From: Agrostemma githago
Taxonomy: Eukaryota; Streptophyta; Magnoliopsida; Caryophyllales; Caryophyllaceae
DNA length: 64,000 nt
Direction of reading: 5' to 3'
NCBI GenBank assembly: GCA_958450325.1
Contig: OY288245.1
Span: forward strand, 61,677,441-61,741,440
Shown here one piece after another: positions 1-11,365 of the stretch (the first letter of the stretch is position 1; every line of letters starts with the position of its first letter). Under the pieces are notes generated by a model. The model made no database searches and was not told the origin of the DNA. It saw nothing but the letters and a program-made list of their open reading frames with translations. Made by a program: the position numbers and the translations under genes.

Positions 1-511
1 CTTGGTTTATTTGAATATAGGGATGTTGGTGGGTTGCTTGCATGTTGGTTTATCTTATTTATGGTGTTGTGTCATTGTTGTTTTAGTCCGGCCAACTAGA
101 CCGACCTTGACTAATTTCTATCAATATGGGGAAACTCGGGGTAGAAATTACCATGACTTACCGCGAAAGCGGGTTTTTAGGTGAGTTTACCAATATTGTG
201 ACAAAAACTCGATCCCGACCTTCTTAGACCCAAGTACCGAATCCCGACTTCTCCCTAACGCCTTTCCTAAATTGATCACCTCTAAACCATCATCGTACTA
301 ATCCCTCTAGTATAGACTCGACCTCTACAAAACCCCCCCTTCTAAGACATCGAACACGACACCTTAAGCTTCATAAACACACACCGTTCCCTGTGGACCG
401 ACCTCGACTTACCACGATTACTTGTTTGTTTTTGTGATAATTCCGAGTCTATAAATATCGTTTGATCCCCCGTCCTTCGCTAAAACGGCCGATCCGATTC
501 GGAGGCGATCA
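1..511 (+). repeat. Right-hand end of an Athila-like LTR (truncated by window start)
   Basis: Positions 8-180 match the tail of the E1 LTRs (compare 16510-16690 and 38620-38800), including the shared run CAATATGGGGAAACTCGGGG and the GCGAAAGCGGGTTT motif. After this come CGATCCCGA-type motifs, and the LTR ends in CA at 510-511. No primer binding site follows, so this is a 3' LTR or a solo LTR. No coding capacity is visible. Confidence 0.6.
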
Positions 512-595
512 GTCGTGCAAAAAAATTAGATCATAAAAGGTGAAGGCGCTGATGGGTAAGGACACGAACCCTCAGAGAACGAATGCCCAAATTCT

Positions 596-2941
596 CACGT
601 AGGAGGCGTCTTTGGGGCAGCGTCAGACGATCCGACAGGACCCTTGTGAGGAGACTTACTGTTCTTAGCCTCATTTTTTGCAGTATAGAGCTGATTGAAG
701 GCATCTTCATCAATTCGGTACCAGCTCTCTCAAAATTTCCAAGCAGAACTTAGTAGAGGAATTGTAGCACCTACAGCAAAGGCTTCGTCAACTTTCTCAT
801 TAGCCTCCTGCACAATTTCTTCCTTCACCTTCAACCATTTCTCCTCCTGAGCCTTGAGCTCTCCCTGGGCTGTTTGCAGGTCAGACTTCGCCTTGGACAA
901 GCGGTTAGCAAAACCCTGAAGACGACCTTCCAACTCTGTTGCATGTTTCTTGGCCTGCTCCAGCCCAACCTCCAGCTCCAACGCCTCCTTCACTGCTCTC
1001 TCCCCTTGAGATTTTCCAGTTCGCCACCTGGCGCTTGGCCTCCTTTAGCTCACCCTCACATCCAGACAGCTTGAGCCTTAAGTTGGCAATAAGGGCAGCA
1101 TCTCTCTCCACCACTGCAATTCGTTCAGAGAGGGAAGACTCAGAATTAATAATCAGCTCCTCATTGCTTAAGCGGTTGAGGGCCGCCAACTCAGCAGAAG
1201 CCTGAAAAACCATGGAGCAGCGGTAAAGAAGCTGGGAGGCCTGAGCGCTGGCGTGGGACAATATTTTGGCAGCCTGGTTCAGGGAGGCGGAGCTGGAATT
1301 TGAGAGGAGGGCAGAAGCGTCAGTGCTCTCTAAAGCTTAGTTGAATTCAGCATTCCCCTGACCAAGCAATGTCTCAGGGAGGTTGGGGGCATGACGTTTA
1401 GGCTGAGGAGTGCTGGCCTCCGCTTCCAAATCAATCAGCCGCTCAACAACCATTGGCTCCGTGTCTTTCTTCTTCCTGTGGAGAGGGGGAACTGTCTCCT
1501 CTATTTCCTCAGAAGGGGAAAGCCCTGCAGTAGTAGTAGGAAGATGAGGATGGGGAGAATAACCCTCGCACCGAGCAGTCGAAGGGCGGGCGCCTTCTGG
1601 GTCCTCTCCCCTCTCAGTTGTTTTGGGGGCAGGAGTCGAAGGAGTAGCGCGCCTGGTTAAAGTCTGCCTGGGAGGAAGCTTAGCTTTCTTAGCTGACATA
1701 CTCTTGACATGCCCCATGAGACTTTCCTTCTTATACCTAGAGGGGGTAACAGGGCGTGGAATGATAGGCTTGTATTTGCTGTCTAACCCAAGGGCGTACA
1801 GGTGCTCAAGAGTCCAGAAATTGCCGCAGGCGTCTGCAAAAAAGACAACAAAGTAGTGAAATTAGCATGCAAGGAGCCTACCAAACATGGTGAGCTGCTA
1901 CAGAGCCCTACTACCCGTGGGACGAGCGGGGTTCAAACCCACCGGGGTCAGAAACTCATCATTAGCTATAAGCTCTGCAGGTGGGAGCAAATTAGTAGGA
2001 GCAACACCGCTCCCGAAATTTTTACAGGCAAACACCTCAACCTGAAGCTCCTCCATCTTATTTAACTTCACCTCCAGGGCTCTCCCACCGACCTCTGGAT
2101 GATATTCCTCAAGGGTCTCCAGGCGAGTATGGACATGGTTTCTGAAATGTCGAGGGATAGACCAACCTCCCTCGTGATGAATGTACAAAAAGTTATTTTT
2201 CCAATTTTTGACGCTGGACAGGGTCGGGCAAACTGGCGAGTAACCCCTCATCCTCTGCAGGGAAAAATATGCCGGAGAGGTCATCTGAAGGCCCATCATA
2301 AACCTGAGGACATCAATGGAAGGCTCGTACCCAGTAAAAATACACACCCAGGTATAAAATATCAGGGTCCTGACAGATATCGCCGTCAACTGGGCAATAG
2401 CCACATTAATACGCCTAAAGGCAGTCTCTAGGAAGGGATGAAGAGGAAACCGGAGACCATACTCGAGATATTTTTGGTAAACTGCTATGCAGTCCTTGGG
2501 AGGGTTGCAAACAGTATCTTTCTCTCCAGGGATGATGACCGAATAGTCTGGCCCGAAATCATAATGGTTAGCGATGGCCTCAGCTGCGTTCTTGGCCAGC
2601 AACTCCGCCCGCGCCCCTGGCTCTAGGTAGGTACGCAGAGGAACCTGGTACTTCTTCTTATCCAAAAAATAGACGCGCCCAGGTGTCCGCAGTTTCAGGG
2701 GGCCGGCGATAGTAAAAGGGTCGATCTCCAAGGTTTCGATGTCCGAGTCTGGAACATCCATAGGAGCAGGTTTAGGGGAGTTGGCGCCCCCACTATCTTC
2801 TGAGGGCAGCCCTTGAGCCACAGTGACTACTAAGCCAGTGGAGGAGGAGGGGCGATTAATAACGGCCTCCTCATCATCCCCCACGGGAGTCTCAGAAGAA
2901 AGGTCAGAAAATGACAATATTCGGCGACGATTTTGTGTCAT
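596..2941 (-). pseudogene. Antisense ORF of a Tat/Retand element (PF04195-like N-terminus, coiled-coil C-terminus), broken
   Basis: Reading the minus strand, ATG at 2941 opens MTQNRRRILSF. After an acidic/Ser-rich N-terminus a conserved block follows (about 2600-2150: LHPFLETAFRRINVAIAQL ... TGYEP ... SVKNWKNNFLY) that resembles the PF04195 domain of plant gypsy-type elements. A likely 81-nt intron lies at 1914-1834 (GT donor at 1914, T-rich tract, TTTTTTGCAG acceptor); without splicing the frame stops at 1898. A basic/Pro-rich part (1717-1337) and a long coiled coil (about 1260-740, such as ELEGRLQGFANRLSKAKSDL) follow, but in different frames, so at least one frameshift is present. A last in-frame stretch ends at a stop near 597. 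I infer a gag- or structure-related protein of unknown function. It is not a host gene. Confidence 0.6.
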
Positions 2942-3145
2942 ATTTTGCCAGAAAAAGTAAAGTAGGCAAGAATGAAATGAAAGCAAAGAACTAGGGTTTA
3001 AGGTTATAACCTAATCAAGCCTTCAGGATCGCCAGAAGTGTGAACCCCGGAAAAATCCTCGACTGAGTCGCCCAACAAAGAAAACAGGAGGATGGAGTTT
3101 GAATGATTGAGAGTGTGAAAAGGGGGAATGAAGAAGGAGAGGGTC

Positions 3146-3152
3146 TTTTATA
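3146..3152 (-). promoter_or_regulatory. TATA box of the antisense ORF
   Basis: TATAAAA on the minus strand (plus TTTTATA), about 205 bp upstream of the ATG at 2941. The leader between them contains AACCCTAG and pyrimidine-rich DNA, like a plant Pol II leader. Its position supports independent antisense transcription. Confidence 0.5.
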
Positions 3153-3479
3153 GTGGAGGAAAAACTGAAGAGTCCCCTCCTTTAAACTGTACTGTCCGGC
3201 CTCTTCCCCATAAAACCCCCAACACGTGTCACACGCTCAACTAAACCCATCCATCACATCCCAAAACTTTGAAAACGTAAAAGGTGGGAAGAGGAGCAGT
3301 CACATTACGTCATTCCAAAAAAAATACACAAAAGTAAGTCATATTACTTCTTCATTAAGAAAAAGGCTCGAAGGCTAGAATGACAAATCAGTAGACAGAT
3401 TCAAAACAAAGTTGAACAAATATTCCAAAGGTCAATTATAAACAAAATAGGCATGGAGCCCAGCTCGATCAAACCAGAA

Positions 3480-3994
3480 GTAGAAGAAGCTTCAGTCTTC
3501 GTCAGAGCCAGGGAGGGAATAGTCTCTAGGGTTGCTGCCTCCTCCATCGTCAGGCCCCGAGTCCTAACTACCTGATGTCTCCATGTGGTCATCAGCTTTT
3601 TCTTCATTACTCCCTAGCACCTCACAGCCTAACGAGTAGCCTCTCCCTTCGCTGTCCCCAGAGTCATAACTGCTGGCATCCCAGTCCTCCCCAAACTGGG
3701 ATAGCTTGGTGCCCTCGGGGTAGTCAGAATCGGCTTTCAACCTCTTGGGCGTAGGGGAGAGGATCCTGAGTCGGGAATGTCAGGGTCGACATTCTCTGAC
3801 TACAGCCTTTGAAAGCACCGGTGACAACCTCGATAGGAGCAGCGCCCAACCTGTGTACAGGATGCAGGCTTCCGCTTCATGAGGGGAAAGGTTTTCCTTG
3901 GGCGGCGAATAGCTTTTGGCAACTCGCCTGCCTCAGGGGCAAAGGGGGACAGGAGGGCTATCAACTTGCATCGCTGAATGATTCTTCGCACCAT
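3480..3994 (-). pseudogene. Second, degraded antisense ORF with acidic C-terminus
   Basis: A 64-codon segment starts at 3994 (MVRRIIQRCKLIALLSPFAP...). In another frame from about 3725 an acidic stretch runs (ADSDYPEGTKLSQFGEDWDA, then SSYDSGDSEGRG), interrupted by TAG near 3570 and ending near 3491. A TATA box lies upstream on the minus strand at 4168-4174. I do not recognise the protein. Frame breaks and a run of about 14 C at 4048-4064 show decay. It looks like a second antisense unit of the same Tat/Retand element. Confidence 0.35.
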
Positions 3995-4167
3995 CCTGGA
4001 ATACTTGAACCTCGGAGTGGGCCCCGTATATTTGAAAGTATCAACAAGGACCCCCCCCCCCCCCTCTTAAAGATTTTGTCCTTAATCCAACCCATTGGTT
4101 GGAAGAATACCGCGAAGCAGTTTTTGTGAAATTTCACAAGGATAGGTCAAGCAAAACTCTCCTCCCC

Positions 4168-4174
4168 TTTTATA
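4168..4174 (-). promoter_or_regulatory. TATA box of the second antisense unit
   Basis: Minus-strand TATAAAA (plus TTTTATA) within CTCCCCTTTTATAAGCC, about 170 bp upstream of the remains of the second antisense ORF. Confidence 0.4.
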
Positions 4175-4448
4175 AGCCATGAAGGGAGGGAGGTCGAGCA
4201 TTTAATGATGTAACCGTCCCTGTAGAGCAAGACAAGTGTCACTCAGAGACAAGGCTCGAGGGATCCCCTGAAAAGATAATCATGGTGAAGTATTTTCTGA
4301 CGCTTCGCATGCCCAGACAATTAAGACATTCTCCCTAGGGGCACGCTTTTCATTTAATGCGAGGGAGTTCAAACGCCAGTCTCCCACCAGACCACGTAAG
4401 GGTCGACAGCCGATGCGACCTTTGCTCCCCCCGTTGCCGAGGGGCAAT

Positions 4449-5038
4449 TGATGGGGTCAGCTGCCGATCCCGGGCCGCCCACCATTCAGGTCTGGGGACG
4501 GACCCGACCCAGATAATATCAGAGTCCTGGAATAGCCCTGCTGTGCAGGCCATCAGTCGGACCCTCCAAGCAGCCCTCTAGGGCATCTCTGGAAATTCCT
4601 GACAAGACCTAAACTAGAGGCCCAGCACTTGGACTGCCGAGCCGGATCACTCGTGCGACCCTCACAGGAAGAAGGGACCCCTACTGGTCTCAGGATATCA
4701 GAAACAGCCTGCCCCATCGAGCCCAGGCTGGGCATGGAAGACCCTCCTGATCAAGCCTAAGGTAAAAAGGAACAGGTTGAGGGGATGCCTTCACGTGTCC
4801 ATCTTTCTCTCTTGTGGGAACCTATAAATACCTCCCTTTTTCCCACAAAAGGGGGTAATTAATTTTCTCTCACTAGAATCTCACTCTAGAAAACGCCACC
4901 TTACTCCTCACGAGTAAGGTTCTTCAAGCGCATACACGGGCTGACTTAGGCATCGGAGACGGTTCCCTCGACAACTCCGAGGCCTTGTACGTTCCTTGTG
5001 CAGGTCACAGACCCCCTCTGCTGGGAAAGTCCGACTAC
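4449..5038 (+). repeat. 3' LTR of the Tat/Retand element
   Basis: It begins TGATGGGGTC directly after a purine-rich tract (GAGGGGCAAT, 4439-4448), a good polypurine tract. A plus-strand TATAAATA is at 4823-4830. The U5-like part has the CTGACTTAGGCATCGGAG motif typical of plant Ty3 LTRs (about 4941-4960). The end near ACA at 5038 is approximate, since no TSD could be tested. Confidence 0.55.
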
Positions 5039-5139
5039 AAGAGGAGAAAGAAGGTAGGCAGAATGATCGAACCAGATCCAAGTAGAATCAAGATCTAAGA
5101 TCCGAATCCAATTCGGATTTGATTGTTTCCATACTGGAA

Positions 5140-5300
5140 CAATAATAATATAAGTAATAATTTTATTTTTATTATTAATTATTTTAAAATTTTAAAATTT
5201 TAATTTTATATTTTTAGAATTTCTTAAGAATTAAAAGATTTTTGGTTTATAGTCTTAAAATTCTTTTTAAATTCATTTTATGACTCACGATTTTTGGTTA
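5140..5300 (+). repeat. AT-rich direct repeat (second copy at about 6240-6400)
   Basis: The stretch AATAATAATtttttattattaattattttaaaattt ... agatttttggtttatagtctt recurs at 6240-6400 with small indels. It opens the 5.1-7.0 kb region of degenerate repeats. No ORF or known element ends were seen. Confidence 0.5.
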
Positions 5301-5564
5301 ATGTCCTTATTCATCAAATATACTCTATTTCTATTGGTTACTTTTTGTGATTTGACTTCTTGAACCCCACCCAACAATTTACCACCATTCATTATCGATT
5401 TCTTAATCCATGTGCCATTTGGAAGTGGGAAGAACAATTGGGTGGAGGGAGAAGTAAAGTTCACCACGTTAGAGTCTTAGGACCATGCATACGATATGGT
5501 TGATAATATTACTTTCTTAAATTTTTGGTTGATATCCAAGAACGAACGATTACTCTTATCTACA
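5301..5564. other. AT-rich stretch without recognised gene
   Basis: The only open frames are short and lack similarity I recognise. Parts resemble the degenerate repeat unit of 6378-7020 (for example AAGAACGAACGATTACTCTTAT near 5538). Confidence 0.4.
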
Positions 5565-5806
5565 CTCCCTCCGATCACTATTTTTCTCTTCACTTTTCTT
5601 TTATATCTTACCCTTTTACAATATTATCCTTTTTATCTTTTATTTACAAGAAATGTCATTGAATTTTACACTTTAAGGCACATCATTCATTTCCTTACCA
5701 TTTTATATTCATTTTTCACTATCCCACCATCATTTCTTTACAATTTTAATTATATTCATTTCTTATTTTTGTGCAAAAGGTCGGGAGCAGGGCGTTAAAT
5801 AATGAC
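5565..5806. mobile_element. Stowaway-like MITE
   Basis: The left end CTCCCTCCGATCACTATTT and the right end (reverse complement TTCCCTCTGGTCATTATTT) are inverted repeats with the CTCCCTCYG signature of Tc1/mariner Stowaway MITEs. It lies in AT-rich DNA and is non-coding. The exact TA duplication is blurred, so the boundaries are good to a few bases. Confidence 0.5.
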
Positions 5807-5879
5807 CAGAGGGAATAATATATGGTGATATTCCATCACCTATAATTTTTCGATGTGGATAATTTTTTGGTTGATATTG

Positions 5880-6170
5880 TTAGTCGAACCATCTCCACCA
5901 AAACCTTAAGACGATGGTTGGGGTCCGACTATTATATTTACATTCCATTACGCTCCCTCACTGGCATGTCCATCGCTTGAAGAGTGGTTAGTTAGTGCAC
6001 AGGCTCCCAATATCTCGAACTCTCAAGCGGAATCTCGGCACATGGTACGGGGGAGCCTGTGCACACTAACTACTCTTCAAACCCGATGGGCATTCGAGTG
6101 AGGGAGCGTAATAGAATATAAATGGGCCTCAAGCATCACCTTAAGGTTTTGGTTGAATTATTTCGTTAAT
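5880..6170. mobile_element. Foldback element with about 100-bp inverted arms
   Basis: The left arm (ACCAAAACCTTAAG ... ATTACGCTCCCTCACT ... AGTGCACAGGCTCCC) is mirrored on the right (GGGAGCCTGTGCAC ... AGTGAGGGAGCGTAAT ... CTTAAGGTTTTGGT). The centre is near 6030. No coding capacity. I could not define a clean TSD. Confidence 0.6.
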
Positions 6171-6377
6171 AGATATATAAGGACGAACTATTACTCTTAT
6201 TTATCATAATAAAATAAAACGAAAGGAAAAGATATCGACCTGTATTAGGATAATAATAATTTTATTTTTATTATTAATTATTTTAAAATTTTATTTTTAT
6301 ATTTTTAGAATTTCTAAAGAATTGGAGTATAAGATTTTTGGTTTATAGTCTTAAAAATTCTTTTTAAATTAATTTTA

Positions 6378-7020
6378 TGACTCAAAAGATTTTTTTATTA
6401 ATATTTAATAATGAATTATTACTCTTATTTATATAATAGAAATCTATGACCTCATTATAATTTTTTAATGTGAGATAATTTTATTTAACTTATAGTCTAA
6501 AGAGATTTTTTTAAGACTCGGAAGATTTTTGGTTATTATCTAAAAATGAATGATTATTACTCTTATTTATATAATAAAATTCTATCACATTATATTATAA
6601 TTTTTCAATGTGAGACAGTTTAACTTAAGTTTATATTCATAAGATCGCTTTTTTTACGATTCAAAAGTTTTTTAGTTGATATCTAAGGACGAATGAGTGC
6701 TCTTATTTATAATACAGAATTTCATTACCCATCATAGTTTTTCGATGTGGATAATTTTTACTTAACTTTGTAATCTTAGGAACTTTTTTTAAAATTCAAA
6801 AGATTGTTCGTTAATATCTAAAGACGAATTATTACTCTTATTTATAATGAAGAGTTTCAACACTTTTGCTTATCATATTTTAGCTTTTTTTAGACTCAAA
6901 AAATTGATTGCTCTTATTTATTTCAGGAGTAATATAGAATTCATCGCTTTATTATAATTTTTCGATGAGGGAATTTTTTTTTTACTTATGTTTATAATCT
7001 TATGAGGTCCAACTTTTGTT
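6378..7020 (+). repeat. Degenerate tandem repeats, unit about 135-145 bp
   Basis: The block GACTCAAAAGATTTTTNGTTAATATCTAAnGACGAATnATTACTCTTATTTATA ... TCGATGTGGATAATTTT recurs starting near 6380, 6515, 6659, 6795 and (shortened) 6894. The copies are diverged and AT-rich. Confidence 0.6.
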
Positions 7021-7094
7021 GTCTTATGAGGTGATAATCGTCGGTTTATATAGTGATTATTTTTTAATCTTAAATGGAGTAGGATTGTTTTTTC

Positions 7095-8063
7095 GGAAAT
7101 TTCCCATGGTACCCTCGAACTATGTCACATTACACATGGTACCCCTGCTTTTAAGTTTGTTCACATGGTAACCTTGAGTTTTATAGTTTAGTTCCCGATT
7201 TGCCCTTACCCAAATTTCTGTCATGACGTCGTTAAATTATGACCAAAATTAATTACATTCTTCAAAAGGAGAGGGGTTCCCATGGTACCCCTAAATTTTC
7301 ATAGTTATTCCCATGGTACCCTTAAGTTTTCATAGTTGTTCCCATGGTATCCTTAAGTTTTCATAGTTGTTCTCATGGTACCCCTGAAAGAAAAACAACG
7401 ACTCATTGAAGCAAAGCAACGACTAGTTTCCTAAACTAGCCGTTACACAAGTGCTTATAAATTCATTCCCCTTTCTATTTTGGCAGAATAAGATCACACA
7501 ATCCTTGTTCAACATTTTCACCTCCTTCTTCACTTGTACAAAAAAAGGAAAAACGTCATCACCATAACCTTGAAGCTCGATCATCCGGAAACATCAATTT
7601 TTTCCATTTTTTCGTACAAGTGAAGAAAGAGGTGAAAAGATTGTGTGAGTAAGTGTGGATTGTTTGTTCTTTTTCTGCCAAAATAGAAAGGGAAGTGAAT
7701 TTATAAGCAATTGTGAAATGGCTAGTTCAGTAAACTAGTCATTGCTTTCCTTTCAGGGGTACCATGGGAACAACTATGAAAAACTTAAGGGCACCATGAG
7801 AACAACTGTGAAAACTTAAGGGTACCATGGGAACAACTATGAAAACTTAGGGGTACCATGGGAACCCCTCTCCTTTTGAAGAAAGTAGTTGTTGAGTAAT
7901 GTAATTAATTTTGGTCATAATTTAACGGCGTCATGACAGAAATTTGGGTAAGGTCAAATCGTGAACTAAACTATAAAACTCAAGGTTACCATGGAAACAA
8001 ACTTAAAAGCAGGGGTACCATGTGTAATGTGACATAGTTCGAGGGTACCATGGGACTTTTCCC
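7095..8063. mobile_element. Near-complete palindromic (foldback) element
   Basis: The whole 969 bp is an imperfect inverted repeat. Arms run 7095-7555 and 7599-8063 around a loop of about 43 bp. The ends are GGAAATTTCCCATGG and, on the other strand, GGGAAAAGTCCCATGG. Flanking TTGTTTTTTC (7085-7094) and TTGTTTTTTTC (8064-8074) look like a 10-bp target duplication with a one-base indel, which suggests a Mutator-like origin. Each arm holds three to four copies of a roughly 32-bp unit with CCCATGGTACCC. No ORF of note. Confidence 0.75.
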
Positions 8064-8170
8064 TTGTTTTTTTCTATACAAATTTATATGTTTTTATCTA
8101 AATTTCAAAAAAATCGAGTCTGAGGTGTAGTAGGATTTTTTTTATATTCTTTATTAACATAAAAAATATA

Positions 8171-8804
8171 GGGTTATTTCATAACAATAATACCAACTAT
8201 GGGGGTGCTTCTTATATTAATACAAACTATACGTAATCCCGTTTTAATATGAACTATCCTCTCATTAATCTCTCTTTATAACCAATGCCTTTTTTTACCT
8301 GTAAAACCGGTAATTGTGACCTGCTAGGTTTTGGTGCGCCTCTTCTTCTTCTTCCTCTTTATATTCAACAAATTAAAAGTCATCCTCCATTATCAACCTT
8401 CAAAACCCTCATTGATACAATGAGATGTGGTTATTCATCTGGATCCTCCTCTAATTCGTATCACTCAAATGTCAGATTTTTTTTGCAAACGTCAGATGCT
8501 CTAATTTATTTACCACAATTTCAAAAAATTTAAGAAAAGCAATGGCGAGAGGAGATGTCGAGTTCAACAATGGCGAGAGAAGAGTATGTAGTAACGAGAG
8601 AGGAAGTGTACAGAGTATGGTGGGAGGGGGACTTTAATTCAAAAAGAAATTAAAAGGAAAAGGGAATCGGCTCATCAGGTAGCCGGTAACTTGTTCTAAA
8701 GAGAGATTAATGTGGGGATAGTTCATATTAAAATGGGATTACGTATAGTTGGTATTAATATAAGAAGCACCCCCATAGTTGGTATTATTGTTATGAAATA
8801 ACCC
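8171..8804. mobile_element. Mutator-type MITE, 9-bp TSD AAAAATATA
   Basis: Terminal inverted repeats of about 110 bp begin GGGTTATTTCATAACAAT and end ATTGTTATGAAATAACCC. The identical 9-mer AAAAATATA flanks it at 8162-8170 and 8805-8813. A 9-bp TSD with long TIRs is the mark of Mutator-like elements. The 400-bp interior has no convincing coding region. Confidence 0.8.
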
Positions 8805-8814
8805 AAAAATATAT

Positions 8815-8973
8815 TAAAAATTTTTGACCAATCATATCTCTCGAAAAGTTCTTGCTTTATTAATATATATTGAATATTGATTGATTGGTTCGATATGCCA
8901 TGTATTCGTTTAGTCTCAATGAACATTTTTTCCCCAGAACCATGTAGTTTTTGTTTTCTGTTTTTTTTAGAGT
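8815..8973. other. AT-rich spacer, no feature seen
   Basis: Short AT-rich stretch between the two related MITEs. I see no gene, repeat unit or element end in it. Confidence 0.5.
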
Positions 8974-8982
8974 AATTTTATT

Positions 8983-9456
8983 GGATTATTTCATGACAAT
9001 AATACCAACTATAAGGGAGCTTCTTAGATTAATCCCAACTATACGTAATCTCGTTTTAATATGAACTATGCTTTCATTAATCTCTCATTGATATAGGTGA
9101 CCGGTTACCTAGAAAACCGGTTGAACCTTCCTCTTCAGTTTCGGCTATTGGTTAATTTTTTTTGAATCTTCCCAAAATTCATCTTGCATTTTTTTTCTTA
9201 TGATTAGTATTATATAAGCCACGAAAAAAAATGCTTTAATTTTCTTGTTGTTTTGACTTTCATTAACGACGACGGAACACTCAAGGATCCTAGAAAGTCA
9301 CAACTGGTCACTATTACCGGTAATAGCAGGTCATAATTTTGTCCATAGCGAAATGAGATTAATGAAGGCATAGTTCATATTAAAACGAGATTACGTATAG
9401 TTCGGATTATTCTAAGAAGCCCCTTTATAGTTGGTATTATTGTCATGAAATAACCC
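8983..9456. mobile_element. Second copy of the same Mutator-type MITE family, 9-bp TSD AATTTTATT
   Basis: TIRs of about 105 bp (GGATTATTTCATGACAAT ... ATTGTCATGAAATAACCC) are the same family as 8171-8804. The 9-mer AATTTTATT is repeated exactly at 8974-8982 and 9457-9465. The interior differs from the first copy, so family identity rests on the TIRs. Confidence 0.8.
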
Positions 9457-10235
9457 AATTTTATTTTAATTTTTTGTCTCGAGGAACACGTGTCCTTGGA
9501 CTGTTTTCACCATTTTCTATGAGGGTTGCTTTAGATTTTCGATATATATTTTGATAAGACCGTTGGGGCTTACATGCAGCTATTTTGCAACCGTCTTATT
9601 TCGTCCAAATCTTCTTAGGGCAATAGCAATGGGAGTTTATAAAAAGTTCCATATACAATAAGAAACTCCTTACCCATTGTTGTAACCATAAGAAGTTTCT
9701 TATTAAGGAGTTGGTTTCTTAAATTAAAAATCAGTTTCATAAGCTGGAGGAGAGAGAAAAAAATGGTGTGTGAAGATGAAACCATTAGAGGATTGGGGGA
9801 GGGAGAAGGGGGAGGGGGTGTATTGCACTCCCTGGTGAAAGAGGAGATTTTGTTTTGCAGTTGAAGATATGCCTTGGGAATTGTTATATTTTTTTTCTCT
9901 CCATATTTTTTTGTTTTTCTTTTCAAACGTCTCTTTATGGTTTCTTTTTTTCCTTTGTTTTTTTTTCATTCAATTGTTTCTTCTTGAATCTACAATTTTA
10001 TACTTTTGATAAAAAAAAATATATATATATAATAAAATTAATATCAATATAAATTATTTTTCTGAAAAAAAAAGGCATTCAAACTATTGTCTATAAATAG
10101 GTTATTTCATTTCATTCCATTCAAATACAATTTAGTTATTTGCATATTTCCAATTTAAATATTATTCCATAAAAATAAGTAAATTAGTTCTTAGTTTTTA
10201 CAGTAAAAAACTATCTTAATACTTATTTAATAATT

Positions 10236-11365
10236 ATGGAAGAAAATAATAAAAATAGTTTTATCGATCTACTTAATTCTTCTAATTCTTCTAATAACCA
10301 AAATGTTCAACATATTCCATTTAATCCATATCCTCAAAATTATATTCAAGTACCGCCTAATCCAAACCAAATAAATAGTCAAATTTCTCAGCAATTTCAA
10401 AATTTTCCCTACCAATATCCCCAAAATGCAACACAAATACCCATGTATCAGTATCCAAACTACCCTTTCTCGATTGTTAATCCCGGGATGATGAGTACTC
10501 CATCAAGACCGATCTTGGCACAAGATTGTGCATCCGGAACCGAAAAAAACCAACATCGGTTGATTCGGCAGAAAACGTGGTCATTCCCGTGTTCTCAACT
10601 CAAGAAGGCTTAGATAAGATCGACATAGATGACCATGAAACTCCCGATTCAGCTAAGACTCGAGATAGGTGGACAATTAAAGAAGAGAAATCGTTAGCTC
10701 AAGCTTATCTTGATATATCAACTTGTGGAGCAACAGGTAATAAGCAAAAAGATACAAAATATTGGCAAAGAATTGCAAAATTGTACAACACCCACAATAA
10801 TAAGGGCCTCAAACATAGGACTTGGGAGAAGCTCAAGAGTCGATATTTTAGGTCTAGTGGTGATATTAATTTGTTTAATGAATTATATATTAATGTTCAT
10901 AATCAATACCAAAGTGGGTGGGATGACGATCAAAAGAGACAAGCTGTCATGGAGTAGTTCGCCACGATGAAAAATAGGAGGCAATTTAAAGCCTATCACA
11001 TGTGGGTGATATTGTTCAAAGGTGAGAAACTTTGTAGTGGGAAAGATGATTCTTCTAGCTCAAAAAGATCTAGAGATTCTGAGCCTAATCCATTGGGTCA
11101 AAAGGCATCAAAAGAAAGAAAAAAGAAAAGTAAGGAAAAAGCAACCGGAGATGATAGTCTATCTCAAAAAACGTGGGCAGATTTTAAAGAAATGCAAGCA
11201 AAAAAATTTGAGTTGATGACCAATATGGCTAAAGATATCAAAGGAACTTCGATGACGGAAGACTTGGAGGTGCTTAATTTGGATACAAGCAATATGAACG
11301 AAATGGCAAGAAAAACTCATCAACAGATGTGTGACTTGATCAAGTCAAAATATAATCTAGGCTAG
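10236..11365 (+). pseudogene. PIF/Harbinger ORF1: Myb/SANT-like DNA-binding protein, broken
   Basis: In Pong/PIF elements this accessory protein binds element DNA and helps the transposase. The N-terminus from ATG 10236 is Asn/Gln/Pro-rich (MEENNKNSFIDLLNSSNSSN). After a frameshift near 10530-10560 the Myb/SANT-like trihelix follows (about 10665-10860: RWTIKEEKSLAQAYLDIST, WEKLKSRYF), then a basic linker (KASKERKKKSKEK) and a C-terminal helix region like the NAM-associated domain (QKTWADFKEMQAKKFELM) ending at 11365. A TAG at 10955-10957 interrupts the second frame. It would otherwise be about 370 residues, a usual size. Confidence 0.75.

Larger units (their letters stand above)
512..5038 (+). 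mobile_element. 3' portion of a Tat/Retand-lineage Ty3 retrotransposon with antisense ORFs
   Basis: The stretch holds minus-strand ORFs followed by a plus-strand LTR (4449-5038). Tat-lineage plant elements are known to carry extra ORFs, often antisense, between pol and the 3' LTR, some with the 'putative gypsy type transposon' domain (PF04195); this layout fits that. No reverse transcriptase or integrase is seen, so only the 3' part remains. The left boundary is inferred from the end of the neighbouring LTR and is uncertain. Confidence 0.55.

Noticed and set aside
4048..4064. Poly-C run as a functional element
   Set aside because: Most likely replication slippage or assembly noise in a decayed ORF; it has no partner structure nearby.
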